This document shows positions 33,331 through 45,756 of a DNA stretch of 64,000 nucleotides, one piece after another. How positions within the stretch are numbered: the first letter of the stretch is position 1; each line of letters begins with the position of its first letter. Under the pieces are notes generated by a model. That model saw only the letters and a program-made list of their open reading frames with translations, had not been told where the DNA came from and searched no databases. This DNA comes from Cricetomys ansorgei. Lineage: Eukaryota > Chordata > Mammalia > Rodentia > Nesomyidae. The stretch covers positions 2,238,501 to 2,302,500 of the forward strand of contig JAMJFZ010001089.1 in the NCBI GenBank assembly GCA_026225945.1, written 5' to 3'. The translations under genes were made by a program, and so were the position numbers.

Positions 33331-34531
33331 TTAGCATTGATAGGCCGTTAATAAGCTCTGATAGTGTAACTCTGAACAATATTAAATGGGAAAGTATCTT
33401 TTCTGCATGGTATTGAGACTCAAATCCTTGTGTGTGAAGATTTAAAAACTCCGCTATTTTAAAAACTCCATTAGCATCGTTAGTACATAAAACATAGTTG
33501 TGAACATGATGATTAGCTTAAAAGGCCAAGCTACTCTACTGGAAAAGACTGGACTCACCTAAGCAAAGAGTACCATTTTGATGCTCGTTCCTAGAGTACC
33601 AAAGAAACTGGTTGGCTAGGTGCCCAGTGTGCTTACAACTCAGCTAAAGATGGAGCAGATCTGAAGGGGGGCTCATTTGCTGGGCCTGTTGAAAATGATG
33701 TTTAATGTGGACTGAAGGACAAGTTGAACGGTATCTGAAGTGATTGACTGTCATGGATTAAATGTCAGAAGAATGAATACAAAGAACATGGTGTGTTTAT
33801 CTTGTATAATAATAGAAATCACAGTGTTTCACCACCACTTCACGCCTTCAGTTCTTGCCTGTATTAACTATTATCATAGTATCAAAAAGCTATTAACATG
33901 AAAAATGAATGCCAGTTGCACCATTGGGAGTTCGTGCTTCTTACAGTTCTCTAAATATATTTAAAATGTTTCTTCAGTGTTCTGATTGAGAGCTGGGGAT
34001 GTCGGTCATTTGGTTATCAACAGTTTCATTTTAAGCAGAGTTTTCAACAGTGTCTCTTTGAAAAATGTAATTCCTGAATTCATTTTCTTCTACCCTAAAT
34101 TAGTAATTCATTGACCTTTCTTCTTAACGGGAGCTACGGCATTGGAAAGCAATTAAGTGTTTTATATTATCGTTCATTGTGAATAAACAAATAGTTTTCA
34201 GTCCTCTTTCCCTAGGCTGCTATAATTTAGCAATCGTAGCTAATTACACAGCTCTAGAGCCAGTTTTGAGAGGGATAAATACCACCTCCCAAAATGCTTT
34301 GCTATAGCTGCCTGTGCTGAGACTCTGGGGGATAGGGAGCCTCTCTGGGGGTGCTTAGAACTTACATATTTGTTAAGTTAGACAATTTATGCTACTCACA
34401 GTTTCACTAAATAGAATCTAGGACAAAGCTTAAAAAAATAGGAAATGATTAATTTTTTGATATTTCAGAGTACTAAATTGGAAGCATGACTGCTGTGATA
34501 AAACAGTTGATTCCAGAAGATATGATTATCT
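33331..34531. other. Repeat-free AT-rich block, possible conserved DNA
   Basis: No transposon recognised over 1.2 kb. The part 34070-34270 is rich in homeodomain-type AT motifs, for example GCAATTAAGTG (34149-34159) and GCTAATTACACAG (34238-34250). Candidate regulatory DNA by composition only. Confidence 0.35.
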
Positions 34532-34545
34532 GGGGGGGGGGGGGG
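34532..34545. repeat. Poly-G run
   Basis: A G homopolymer of about 13-14 bases, followed 20 bp later by T-rich runs with GGGG. Homopolymer length may be affected by sequencing. Confidence 0.9.
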
Positions 34546-34599
34546 AGCGGGAATGGAATTTTTAAGACCTTTGTTTTTTTGGGGTTTTTTTTCTCTTTT

Positions 34600-35464
34600 T
34601 CTTTTCACCAAACCTTTGGCTGTTTCATTTTTTTTAGTGTCACTGTTGAAGGACATGGGCAGAGAAAGGAAAAGATAAGTGAATTCTGGGATGAGCCTAG
34701 CCTCCTGTTTGATAGAGCCATGTGGTAAAGCTTATCTTACTTAAAGCTGTAGCTGTTAGCTCTTCTTTCTTCTGTGTTTCTTCTCTTGATTTTGGATTGC
34801 TCGCAGGAGGAATCCATTCATTGCTGTGCCCCTGATGTCAGCACTGATGATACACACCAGGCACTCATGTCGGCAAAGTTGAACTTTTGTTTGTTGCATT
34901 AGATTTATGAACCACGTATTTCTTTGTTCGTTTGTAATGGTTTTGTTTTTCTAACGTAGTAGAGCTGCCTTTATCTTGGCTGTAACTAAATTCTTCAGAA
35001 TTCCTAAACACAGTTATCCCTTTAATGGCCCACCACATTGAGTTCCTGCCCTGTCACTGCAGGACAACAGCCTGAGGAGAAGGTCAACTACTGAGTTAAG
35101 AAGAAGAACTTTCATTCAACTGATGGAATGCACAGCTACATGAGTCAGGATGATCAGCACTGAAACTAGGCGCTGAACCTTCCGCTGAAGCCAGAAGCAC
35201 CCGTTTCTTATTGAAGGGGTCCTGGGTAAGGGGGGCACTGATTAAACCACAGCTGGTTCTCAAAACTTGGTGTCACTAAGGAGCCCAAAAGTTTGGAATA
35301 TACACCCTTTCTAATGAAGTGCTTTCTTAGAAGTAGAAAAAAAGGAAAGTCAGTCAGACCCATGGGAGTGGGGAAGGGATACCTCCTGAGGATTGTCCCC
35401 CAGAAGTCTGTGAGAGGGTAGGTAACTGTAGTGTCCTTCAGTCCAATACCAGTGTAGATGCAGT
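34600..35464. other. Unique DNA
   Basis: No recognised repeat or exon. Confidence 0.35.
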
Positions 35465-35575
35465 GTGATGAAAAGGACAGAGCCAGAAAGCTCGGCTTCT
35501 ATTCAAGGACATACTATTTTTATTAGCTGTAACTGTCACTATGGGGCACTCTTCTGGGCCTCAGCATTCGGATCC
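35465..35575 (+). mobile_element. Possible MIR SINE fragment
   Basis: 'aaaggacagagccagaaagctcggcttctattcaagg' and 'attagctgtaactg' resemble the 5' half of MIR. Weak. Confidence 0.45.
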
Positions 35576-36162
35576 ATGTCACGAGTGTTCAGTAGACTGT
35601 GAGCTAACAATCCCCACTCTACAGTGTATGCATTTAATAACTCACCTCCCCTAAGTTGCCCATAGAGTTCTCACTTTTTGTGATAGTTTAAAGTAACTTT
35701 GGGATCATTCTCTTCCGGTTTGCTTCCCTTTTGCTTGTTGATGTCATCGCACGCAAAAATAGAAAACTGGTACAAAACCAGTTCTCCGATTCTATGTGCC
35801 AGAATATCTTTGATGAGCTCATGTATTGCTCTTTTACTTTTTAAAAGTGAATCTGACTCAAATAGTAGTGACTAACTACATAAACTTTGGGTCTAGGTGT
35901 GGCCTACATTTCCTGCTCCTTTGCTGTTAGCTTTCGATTTTCCCTGTGTGATTGCTTTGTTTTTTAGTTCTATTTCCCTTCCCTGTATATAATTAATATA
36001 AGGGGATCCAGATCTAGTAGAAGCAAATGGCAGCTGTAGCCAGCTTAGGCAGCTGTTCTAAAAGCAGTGCCCTTGGAAAATGTGTTTCTGGTGCAGACAT
36101 GACTTGTACATGACTCTTTGCATCAGCAGTTTTGCAACTTGACATTATTTAAAAAGCTTGTT
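35576..36162. other. Unique DNA
   Basis: Nothing recognised. Confidence 0.35.
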
Positions 36163-36245
36163 GAGGATCTGATCCAATGCCCTCTCATTCTGACCTCAGG
36201 AAACTGTAGCCTGGTAAAGTGTGTGGTACAGTGAGACATTTTGGT
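36163..36245 (-). mobile_element. Possible MIR3/THER SINE fragment
   Basis: 'gatctgatccaatgccctctcattc' followed by 'caggaaactgtagcc' resembles antisense MIR3 (GATCATCTAGTCCAACCTCCTCATT...GGAAACTGAGGCC). Confidence 0.5.
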
Positions 36246-36557
36246 AATGGGAACTTGATTCCCCTGCCAGTGTGCAGGCTGCTGAAGGATTCATGGGAAT
36301 GCGGCTTGTCTGGAGGCTATCGATAACTGCCTGGAATCTGGCTGAAGCAGAGCCTGAAATAAATGAAACCTAAGAAAGAAGAAAGTATCCCCAGTGGACA
36401 ACCCACTGGGGGAATCAAGGCCAACAGAGCCTGGGGTAAAGAGTCTTAGTGGTGACTTGCAGCAGAGCAGGTAATGCTGTCCTTCCTGTGTTCTCCTCCA
36501 AAACAATGCAGTATGCAAGCTTTCTTGTACCAGGAACTGGATAAGGAAGATATCCAT

Positions 36558-36670
36558 GGATGGCTAAGGCACAGACTCTAGAGTCAGACAAGTCTGGGTT
36601 TATGAGGAAGGCAGGTGCTTTGGCTGTGAGCCTTAACAAGAAAGTCTGCCTTGGGAAAAATGAGGGAGTA
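36558..36670 (+). mobile_element. MIR SINE fragment
   Basis: 'gcacagactctagagtcagacaagtctgggttt', 'gtgagccttaacaagaaagtctgcc' and 'gggaaaaatgaggg' follow the MIR 5' half in order. Confidence 0.72.
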
Positions 36671-36730
36671 GCTTGAAAGGAACCAAATAATCCTCTGAAC
36701 TTATCAAAGGGCAAGCCTCATACTGAGGCC

Positions 36731-36950
36731 TAGGCACTGGAGAAGTGGCTATCTGTTATGAGCATTACTGCTCTTCAAGAGGACCTGAGTTCATGTCCTA
36801 GCACCCATCAGGTGATACACAACTGTTGCCTACAACTGCCGTTCTAGGGATCGATGCCCTCTTCTGGCCTCCACAAGCACCCATCCATATGTGTTATACA
36901 AATAGCACACATGTACATAAACAAGCAAACAAACAAAAAACTCACCTTTA
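36731..36950 (+). mobile_element. B3 (B2-superfamily) SINE
   Basis: 'ggcactggagaagtggctat', 'tactgctcttcaagaggacctgagttc', 'gatgccctcttctggcctcc' and a CA/AAAC-rich tail give a complete B3. Confidence 0.93.
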
Positions 36951-37165
36951 TGCCTAAAAAACAAGAGAGCCAGAGGAGCTCTACTATGTAGAACAGCACC
37001 TTCAAGGAAACTCCCTTGACAGTATTCTGTCTTTGTGACATTTTATTCAAGATCCAGTTCCCCTAGAGAGAAATGATTGATTTGACCTTGATTTTAAGTG
37101 TGATGTTGACTTTAAGTGTGATTAAGAGGATGTAATATGTAGTAAACATGAAATTGTTTTATGTA

Positions 37166-37281
37166 GTCAGGAGATGGTGGCGCATGCCTTTAGTCCCAGT
37201 ACTTGGGAGGCAGAGGCAGGTAGATCTCTGTGAGTTTGAGACAAGCCTGATCTACAGAGTGAGTTTCAGGACAACCAGATT
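37166..37281 (+). mobile_element. B1 SINE, 3'-truncated
   Basis: 'gatggtggcgcatgcctttag', 'cttgggaggcagaggcaggt', 'gtgagtttgagacaagcctg' then 'gagtttcaggacaaccag' where it stops; the terminal GAGACCCTGTCTC segment is missing. Confidence 0.93.
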
Positions 37282-37284
37282 GAA

Positions 37285-40200
37285 GTGTTGGGCAGAGGAA
37301 TGGGTGAATGTGGTATTTATAAATAAATAAACTTCAGAGACCTCGAGCAATACTTCTAGTGCCTCAGCTTTGTATCCCAAAACAAAAAATCTATGCCTCA
37401 TGTATACCATTTAATGGGTCTTCTCATTGGAAATAGGGGAAAAGACATGACTAGGGTACGTAGCGTGGTTCTGCCCAGTCTGAGAGATGTATTTTATATT
37501 GTCTCCCTCCCCGCTGTCTGCCAGCTCGATACCGCCAGTATCTACTCACAAGTCCAGTGTAATGCCTTGATCTAGACTGAAGATTGGAAAACGCCCTACT
37601 CCGGTTATATGGCATACACCATTCACATGGACAACTAGAGTATATGTATGGCCAGTGCGAGGGACAGCCTGTCCAACCAAACTAGGTTATGCCAGTCTGT
37701 TGACAAACCGTGTTTTCTTGGATCTGCTTGTGATCAGTGAATATACTTCCCTGTTTCTTTGCTAGCAGCTCTCACTGCTGCCTCAGATTCCAGATTGTCT
37801 CAGCATACTGAAAACTGGCATCTACCAGTATTACTAACACTGCTAATGCTACTCTTGGTCTCAAAAGGTTCTGCTTCAAAGCATGCAGCAGATTTAGCTA
37901 ATAAACATGACTACTGGTGAGAACAGTCTAAGCTGTAGTAGTTGATCATTAGATTATTTCTGAAAAGAGCTAAATGGAAAGCCACCTGAAAGTCCACAGA
38001 CAATTGAATAGCAGGGAAATTTGAGTATAACAATAAATCTTCAGAGTTGTTCTTAGCAATCTAGCATTTTCCACAGAGAAAAGCCAAAAGGCTAACTATA
38101 TATTTAAAGACTGCCCCTGTCCTGGATGTGGGTGTTCTGTACATGGCTTTGATTTTCCAACACAGGATGACTTGTTCCCAGTTTTGCACATTTGGGTGCA
38201 TGCACACTGCTGTCTAGAGTTTTTAGATCTTTCTAAAATGGATTCACAAAAACTTCTAACCTCGCCAACCCTTTGTGCCACCTGCCTTCTCTGTGAATGC
38301 AGTTCTTATAGCCTTTCAAAACCAGTGGCTTCAGAATTTGGCAGCATAAAGTCTGGCTCTTAACACATTTATGCTGTGCTTGACAGTAGCAGGTATTTAA
38401 CTTTGCTGTGCTTACTGTGCCTGACTGGCCTTGCCATTGTGACATGTGTCATGCCAACTAACATTTATATAGGAAATGGCCACACCCATTTGTATGCTCA
38501 GAACCCACTTAGGGTTTGAGGTAGTATCTCCTACTACATATGTTGTACCTGCCCCAAAAAAGGAGGCTTTTTTTTTTCCTTTTTGTTTTTTTACAAGTCT
38601 GATGTTTAATACTTCTTGACTTGTAATGGCTAAAAATGAGTCTGAAGCCAATTCTTTTCATCTCCTTCGAGCTATTAATTTTCAGTACTTTAATTTGTGT
38701 TTGAAAAAGCAGTTAAAAGTGAAAGTTCCCAGTCAAGAGTGAGTAATTGGTGGGCTAGGGTATAAGGCTAAGGCTCAAGATGGTTTTAAGAGACTATAAA
38801 GAGAGGGCCAAGACACTAATTGTTGATGGTAATAGCTTTTTAGAGAGCCAGAGAACATAACTGGGGCTTAATTTCTAAATCAGGCTCATTTCTCAGCGGC
38901 CCCGCCTAGCAGTTGGTGACCTCCAGGATGGCAGGTCTGACTCTGCAGGCAGGGCGGGCATATTATGGTGACATATGGCAAGACAACCAGAGAGAGAGCG
39001 GAACAACAAAAGAAAAGGGAGGAAAACCTCCACTCTCCCCTGTGAGGGGTTCCGCAGCAAAGGTTTTGTTATTTTGTTGGAAGTCCAGAAGTTTATTCGT
39101 AAATGTTCAGCCTGTTAAAGACCTGATGATCTCAAAGTTTGTCTTCTTCCCACGTTCAGAGTCTGCCTAGCAAGTAGTCATTGTTTCTGGGGGCTGCAAT
39201 GTGCAGATATGGAAAATAAGCAAGATGGTGGCTTCTGCAAAAGGAGAGAATGGACATTGTGACTCATCGGTATCTCTTAAATCTTCTGATAACCTACTAC
39301 TCTCTTAGATACCGTGTATTCCGAAAGAGATAAGAGCAAAAATATTAATTATCTTGAGCACAGTTGAATGTGATATAAACTTTATTGCTGTGTGCATGAA
39401 GACAAGCTTTTTGATTGGCGTATAGGTGGTTCACCTGTTATAATCTACATTGCCAGTCCACATCTAAGAGGATCCATCCCTAAAATGAGTTCTATGAAGA
39501 ACTTATGAATCTTTGCGGAACCGTTGGGTCTCATTTGTTTTATTTTGGTTTCGTTGCCATTGAAATCTATAAAATGATCTGAAAATCTAATAGGGAGTGA
39601 CGGCTGAGTGAGGGAGTGAGTCCTGTGCAGTAGAGAACCGTAATCCTCGAAAGAGCAGATGCCAAGAGAGATCTATGGGACAGGATAAGACCCTGAGGCA
39701 GAAATAGGGGCCAGGCTGGGCTGGAGCCAAGCAGGGGAGCAGAGTCCAGTGTGGGGCAGAACACTTACGGCGTGTGCAGGAGTGTGGACATTGGCTGGAT
39801 GGGGCCAGGGGCAGGAAGGAGCGAGGCTAAGTCTGAATTAAGGGCCCTGGATGGGAAATTTGAACCTTGATGGCAACTAAAGCCTGCAGGTTCTTAGGTA
39901 TGAGTAGGAGAGAATTCAGCAACGGAATCCAGATCCAGTTAGAGGCAGAGCGAGCTGGACTGTGAGGAAACCCCCAAAGCAAAAATGAAAGCTGGGAAGC
40001 GTCGGCGAGTAGTGCTATCACTGAGGACACATGAAGGCATTTCAATTAGAGAAGCTTTCTGGAGAAAGAAGTGTCAGTAACTAAGATAAATGTAACAGAA
40101 GTCCACCGACGTTTTCTGTGAAGTGTGGGAGTTAATAACCTCAGCTCTTTGGACCAGTCTGCAACTAATCCTTAAGTGAGGTTAGTTACAGCTGACTCCT

Positions 40201-40815
40201 GTGAATAGGTACAGTCACACACGACTGAAGGACAAAAGAGATTAAGCTTTGGAGAATGGAAGGGCAGATTAGGTATCACACTGGTATCACACACAGCTCT
40301 TTAGCTGTTCATGGTAGAAGACAGTTCCAGTCTACCCTGGGTTTTACAGCTGTACTTCATCTCAGAAAATGGGGGGCAGAATCAAAAGGTGCAGGAAAAG
40401 TGGGAACTTGTATGATGAGAAGCAAGGCTCTGATTTCCTGTGTGTCGTACCCATTAGAGTATAGTTGATGAGTGCGGAAAGGATGTCAGGAGACAAATCA
40501 AGCTCGGAGCAGGAGAGGGGAAGCCTTAAGATGTCATGAGATAGAACATTAGTACTGTTGTCTACTTGGAGATGGGTGGCTTCTTTCTGAAGATACCCAC
40601 TGTGGTGTGCCTTGAAAAACACAAGGTACTTGTGAGAGCATTAGCCACAGTGCAACAGATGTGTATGTTCTAGCACTTAAAATATGCACTCTTCTAGGTG
40701 TTTCTATACACATAGCTTCTAGCTTTCTTTTACTCAGAATTCAAATTTTGTTTTCATATGCATTGTGGATCTAGCTCTGTATGATGGTGATTTTAGTGAT
40801 CTTGGGATATTTAAT
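37285..40815. other. Long unique stretch, no gene seen
   Basis: About 3.5 kb with no recognised transposon apart from a T-rich run near 38571-38592. Open frames here are under 90 codons and overlap on opposite strands. A purine-rich part (39590-40050) is GC-richer than its surroundings but has no CpG cluster or exon signal I can support. Confidence 0.45.
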
Positions 40816-41026
40816 TAAGATTTATTTATTTTATGTTCATATGTATGCCCAAGTGGATGTATGTATACCTTATGAGTGAAGGTATCCATGGGTGTCAGAA
40901 GAGGGCGTCAGAGCCCCTGGATAGGGTTGGCAGTCGTGAGCTGTCCGATGTGGATGATGGGAACAGAACTGTGGTTCTCTACAATAGCAGCAGGTGCTCT
41001 TAAGCACTAACCCATCTCTTCAGATC
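40816..41026 (-). mobile_element. B2/B3 SINE
   Basis: On the minus strand: 'gatctgaagagatgggttagtgc', 'ttaagagcacctgctgct', 'tgacgccctcttctgac' and an AAATAAATAAATCTT-type tail. Near full length. Confidence 0.92.
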
Positions 41027-41415
41027 CTTGGGCTGAGAACTTAACCCATTTTCATCTCTGTAGATGGGAAGAAGGGGTGGTGGTTTCCAGGTTCATACAA
41101 GGGAAGCGAATCTAGAGTTCCTGTTTTCTTTGTTCAGATCAAGTGGGATTAGTTGACATTTTTGGTATTATCCTACTTCCTTTTTTTTTCTTCCAAAGCC
41201 TTATATTTTCACATTTTTTCCAATGTATATGTGTGGTGATGTGATATATGTGTGGGTGGTGATATATGTGCCCACGTGGATTAGAAGGGGACCCTCATGT
41301 CCTGCTCTCTCATGCTATGCCTTTGAGATAGGTCCTGTCACTGACCCTGGATCTAGACTGACAGCAATCAAGCCCTGTCTACATACTGTCTACATCTGCT
41401 AAACCACAGGGTTAC

Positions 41416-41417
<2 letters not shown>

Positions 41418-41452
<35 letters not shown>
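41418..41452. repeat. (TG)n microsatellite, about 17 units
   Basis: Perfect GT run inside the B4-type SINE. Confidence 0.97.
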
Positions 41453-41455
<3 letters not shown>

Positions 41456-41540
41456 ACACTCAACTCTTTATTTGGGTGCTGAGATTTGAATTCCCATCCT
41501 CATGCTTATACAGCAAGACTTCATATGCGCGCACATGCGT

Positions 41541-41573
41541 GCACGCTCACACACACACACAGACACACATACA
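41541..41573. repeat. (CA)n tract
   Basis: Imperfect CA run with 'acagacacac' breaks; tail-like. Confidence 0.85.
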
Positions 41574-41697
41574 GACAAATGAATTCATAGAAATTGTGTT
41601 TCTTAAAGGTCATAAAGAAAATAATCAGAAATAATTCATATATTCATTCTCGGAAAATGAAACTGGCCATTGAACTTGTAACTTCTTCTGGAAATTG

Positions 41698-41731
41698 CCA
41701 CCCCCACCCCTTCCACCCCACCCCCGCCAAT
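41698..41731. repeat. C-rich low-complexity tract
   Basis: Runs of CCACCCC/CCCCACC. Confidence 0.8.
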
Positions 41732-42599
41732 AATGGCAGTTCTCTTGTACATTGGAATGGCTTTTATAGAATTGGCTTCTCTTTTTGAAATTTAAAGTGT
41801 TATCATTGTGAGGGTTCTTGCACATGTCATGCCCCGCTCATAGAGATCGCAGGATAATTCTGTAAGGTTGATGTTCTCCTTTACTTTTATGTGGGAAAGG
41901 AACTCAAGTAGACAGGGTTTCTGGGCAAACAGACACTTTTACCCAGTGAGTCATCTAGACCAGCTCCAAATTGGCTTCATGAGGGACTGTTCTACAGTTT
42001 CAGACTTCATTTGGGCTTTGACAAGAACTGGTTTTTCTCCAAAGAATGACACAATAGGGTGTGCAATTTCGCCACTCTCTAGGTGGCCTAGGCACGGCCA
42101 CATGTCTTGGTAAAGATTGACTTGACCAGTGTCATCTTCCACAGCACCTATTGTTCCCTGTTTCTGTTGTACTTCACCTCCATTCACAGAAAACTTTCTT
42201 TTTAACTCAGTAGCTGAGACTAACTGTAGAGGGGAAGTTGTCGCTCTTTCTGAAGAGATGGCCAGTTGTTAGGTGGTAGCTTAATGGATATTCCCCTTGG
42301 TTCCTTTGACTCCTGGCTGTAGGAGAACATCCTGTCCAGCTTTCATCCAGGTAACCCCATTATATCCAGGGAGCTGGAGCAGTTTTCTACCCTTCTGACT
42401 TCAAAGAGTACTTTCTCTGTTTCCCCACTGCAGGGCCTATCATCCCCCCTCATCTGCATGTGCTCTAAGGCTCCCAAAGCAATAGCCTGGGCCTTGCACA
42501 CTGTGGGTGCACTGTCAGGGGACTGAAGGGATTTTGAGCAAAGTGCTGAGCCACAGAGCCTTGCTTGGGCCTCCCACACTAATGGGTGACTGCTGTATA

Positions 42600-42765
42600 A
42601 GAAAGTAAATGTGTGAAGGGGGAAACAAAGTGAAGCGCTTGACCACATTTGGTAGAATATGTTCCAAGCCTGAGCTCCACCACCACCTTCTTGTCCTTTG
42701 GGGAATACACTGCCACAGGAACTGAACTCACAACAAATAATGGACAAGTGAGATATGATTAGCTG
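42600..42765 (-). repeat. Local duplicated unit, copy 1
   Basis: 'aacaaagtgaagcgcttgacc', 'ccaagcctgagctccaccacc', 'cttgtcctttggggaata' and 'gccacaggaactgaactcac' realign with 43495-43657. Confidence 0.75.
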
Positions 42766-43494
42766 CTTGCTAACAACTCGGTGTGTGTTTGGTAGCTGGC
42801 TTGTCTGCATGGGGCTTTGCTGATACACAGAAATGGGGGCCTCCCTGGGCTGAAATCTGATAGTTCCCATGTTCATCTTTCCTTAAGGCTACTGAGGCCA
42901 TAAAAATGAGAGCTACCATTGCTCATTCATATCCAGGATGGAGCAGGAGAATGAAAAGCCAACTGGCACAAGTGCCCTGCAGCCCTCCTCAGATGGCCTG
43001 GACCCTAGTCAAAGAAAAAATGGAAGAGGGGAAGCATGGAGGGACAGACAGGAGGGAAGAATAATAGATACCAAGGTGACGACTTTGTGTACAAGCAGGG
43101 ATTTGAGGAATACAGAAATGTCCCTGAAGGTGCAAATGAAGAGAATAAAAGCAGTTGTGGGATGAAAAATAACCTATAAATTATGCTTAACTAACTTACT
43201 GCATAAATATAAATCAGTTACATAAAGTCATTTTTATTTCATTATGCTAATGTTGATAAATTTTAATTTTCAGGTGTACATGCCTAAAGACCTCAAGGCT
43301 CTTAAACACACAGTAATCAAGAAGCTAATTAATCACTTATGGGCAACTTTCCCAAGTAACTGTAGAAACAGTTACAATTAAGAATTGTAACTGTCCACAA
43401 AGAATAAAATACATACCTTCACAGGAAACTTCCTTATAAATCACAAAGAAAAACAGAGGGATTTTGATTTTATTTCCTACATTATCGAATGTCT

Positions 43495-43657
43495 CCAAAT
43501 ATGTTTTAGGGGAAGGGAAGAACAAAGTGAGGGGCTTGGCTACATGTGTGGTACGATGTGTACCAAGCCAGAGCTTCACCACTGCCCTCTTGCCCTTTGG
43601 GGAATTCGCTCCCACAGGAACTGAACTCACAGAAATAAGTAATTGGCAGGGAAGGAA
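43495..43657 (-). repeat. Local duplicated unit, copy 2
   Basis: 'aacaaagtgaggggcttggc', 'ccaagccagagcttcaccac', 'cttgccctttggggaatt' and 'cccacaggaactgaactcac' realign with copy 1. The divergence is moderate, so the duplication is not recent. Confidence 0.75.
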
Positions 43658-43660
43658 GAC

Positions 43661-45279
43661 TGACTGAGGCAGAGAGTCATATGTCTCTGAATGGATTTTT
43701 CTTCTCTGTCCTTCTTATTAAATCAGTCCTCTTTGGTCTTTTCAGATCATCAAGTCTTTGTTCATGCATGTTAATTTTAACTTTTTCTTTCTCAATCCTC
43801 AAGATGGAAAAGTAAGATAAGCAGGGATATTATTTCTTCAAGCATTAAGAAGCATAAAGAAAATGGAGATAGGTCAGGGCAAGATAGAATGCAAGGGACT
43901 AGTATGTGGCTAGTATGTTCCTCACTCAGATGCTTTGCATCTATTGGTTTCACGGGTTTCAGAAACCAAACCCTCTTTTCGTTTTGTGTTGATACCAAGG
44001 GGCTAATTCTGCCATAAGGAACAGTAAAAGTAGGCTGTTAACACTCTTTAGTTTTAATAGTCAAAAACCCAACTAAAGTAAAAATGAAAACGGGGGGGGG
44101 GGGGAGCTTGGTTGATTTCAAAAATAGAAGGGCCATGGAGTTGGCTGGCTTATGATACAGCTGGATCCAGTCCACACAGCTAATTAGACACAGAGTGAAT
44201 TCTAGAATTTATGTCTAGTCCTTTCCTTCCCAAGACAGTTCTCTCTGTTATATTGTATTACTCTTACACCATTGCAATCAATATCAGAGGAATTAAAAGC
44301 AAAGTGAAACAAGAGCACACCTCCTTCTTGGGTGCCCAGTGGTCATTTATACTGATCCTACCTCTTTTGACCTCGAATTCCACATTCCTGAAGGAAACCA
44401 ACAAATACCTTTGGGCTCCCTCATGAAGAAGCAATCATTCCCTTGTACCCACTGTGTCTTCAGCTGATGGGTCAACCCATTTGTTCATGTCTTCACCCAT
44501 TCATTCTAAAGACATGACTTGGTACTCCCTGGCTTACAGATACTGTGCCAGGGATTTGGGAAGCAGATATACGGAACACTCAACTGCAGATAAAGACAGC
44601 CAAGCAGAGCACCTAGTACATGTGCTATTTAGTTTCATTTGTTTTTAGGGATGAACACCTCCATTTTTTTTCATTCTTTTTAGCAGCAAATAAGAGTACC
44701 ACACCTAGTAGCCAGTAGGAGGCAGAGCAGGCATCCATGTTGGGCATTTAGAAAGTAGCACTGATGTGGAGATCTACAGACAGTTGAGTGTTTCAGTGGC
44801 TTCACTTGGGAAGATTGAGAAGTCTGGATAAGGTAGCGGGGTCAGGCCATCAGGCCTGCTAGGGAACTCACAGGCTCGACTCATCACCACCTTCCAGCCT
44901 TTATTCTCTAGCTGTAGCTGGTAGGTTGGGTTGCCAAGGGCAGGGGCTGGAGGCTCAGAAGTCAGAGATTATGGGACTATTTCCTGGAAAAGAATGTAAC
45001 TAGTAGGCTATTACTATGGAGCTCGGGGCTCCACAGTAGGCTCAGGGGATAGAGGTCAGAATGACAGAGAATAAATGATTTTTTTAGTAAGGACATGGGA
45101 GAGCAGAGTTCAGGAAAGTTCTGGGTGCTAGGGTGGGCAGTGAAATTATTAGCTAATACTGGAACTTGGGAAAGGAACAGAGCTTTTCCTTGTGTTTGTG
45201 TTTCTTACCTGGAGCGATGCCTAACTCAAAGGAGGGTTTCCATAAATAGCATTAAGTGATTATCAAAAATTATAAAACA
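43661..45279. other. Unique DNA
   Basis: No gene. A G13 run lies at 44092-44104. A weak antisense MIR-like patch ('cacctagtagccagtaggaggcagagcagg', 44702-44732) is too short to call firmly. Confidence 0.4.
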
Positions 45280-45400
45280 AGCAGTTAATGGGAATCTGTC
45301 TTAATCCAGAAGGCCATGGAAGAACACCCTAAAGAAGTGCCATTTAGCTGAGGGTTGAAGAGTGACTTGGAATTAGCCAAGGAAGATATAATATGTTCAT
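45280..45400 (+). mobile_element. Ancient mammal-wide repeat fragment
   Basis: 'ccagaaggccatggaagaac', 'gaagtgccatttagctgagggttgaag' matches the right part of the family seen at 25195-25495 (AGGAGGTGACATTTGAGCTGAG...GAAGGATGAG). Confidence 0.55.
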
Positions 45401-45756
45401 TTGTGACTAAAATGCTACCCATGGTGTGCCTGTCTCCTTGTTCTTGGTGCTGCCTCCCCCCACCTCTTCCTGGCTTTTCCTCCTGGCCTTCTGTTCTAGA
45501 ACCTTTTCTGTATCTAGGAAGACAGTGGGTTGAGATTGTCATAGTAACTGTTTATTACTCAGTTGTATTTACCAGTCTCTTACAGCCTTCAGCCACAGAA
45601 AATGAATATTAAGTCCTTGAGGAAAGTTGTTGTCTCTGTCAGTGCTTAGGTCCTGGACAGAGCCCTCCTGGGTTTCCAGAGCATGGAAGGCTTTATGTGC
45701 TATTATACTAAACTAAACTACACTAAAACTATTTTTTTTTTAAGATTTAAAAAATG

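Larger units (their letters stand above)
41220..41575 (-). mobile_element. B4-type composite SINE split by (TG)n
   Basis: Plus strand: 'tttgagataggtcctgtcactgaccctgg' is the reverse of the B1-like end. 'gggttacaggtg' is the reverse of its start. 'gggtgctgagatttgaattccc' with 'cctcatgcttatacagcaag' is the reverse of the ID-like head. A (TG)n tract has expanded at the junction. Confidence 0.65.
41950..43660 (-). mobile_element. ERV-like or composite repeat region with duplicated unit
   Basis: A 160-bp unit occurs twice in the same orientation (42600-42765 and 43495-43657), about 895 bp apart. In the minus frame both copies can be read as EFSSCGS-x-FPKGQEG-x-G. The 177-codon minus-strand frame (42343-42876) includes copy 1 but is open only there. 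I see no retroviral active-site motif and cannot name the family. It might be LTR remnants around a short internal piece. Confidence 0.4.

Noticed and set aside
42343..42876. Longest open frame (177 codons, minus) as a protein gene
   Set aside because: No recognisable domain. It overlaps a duplicated repeat-like unit and no exon or promoter context is visible. Kept only as a finding to check.
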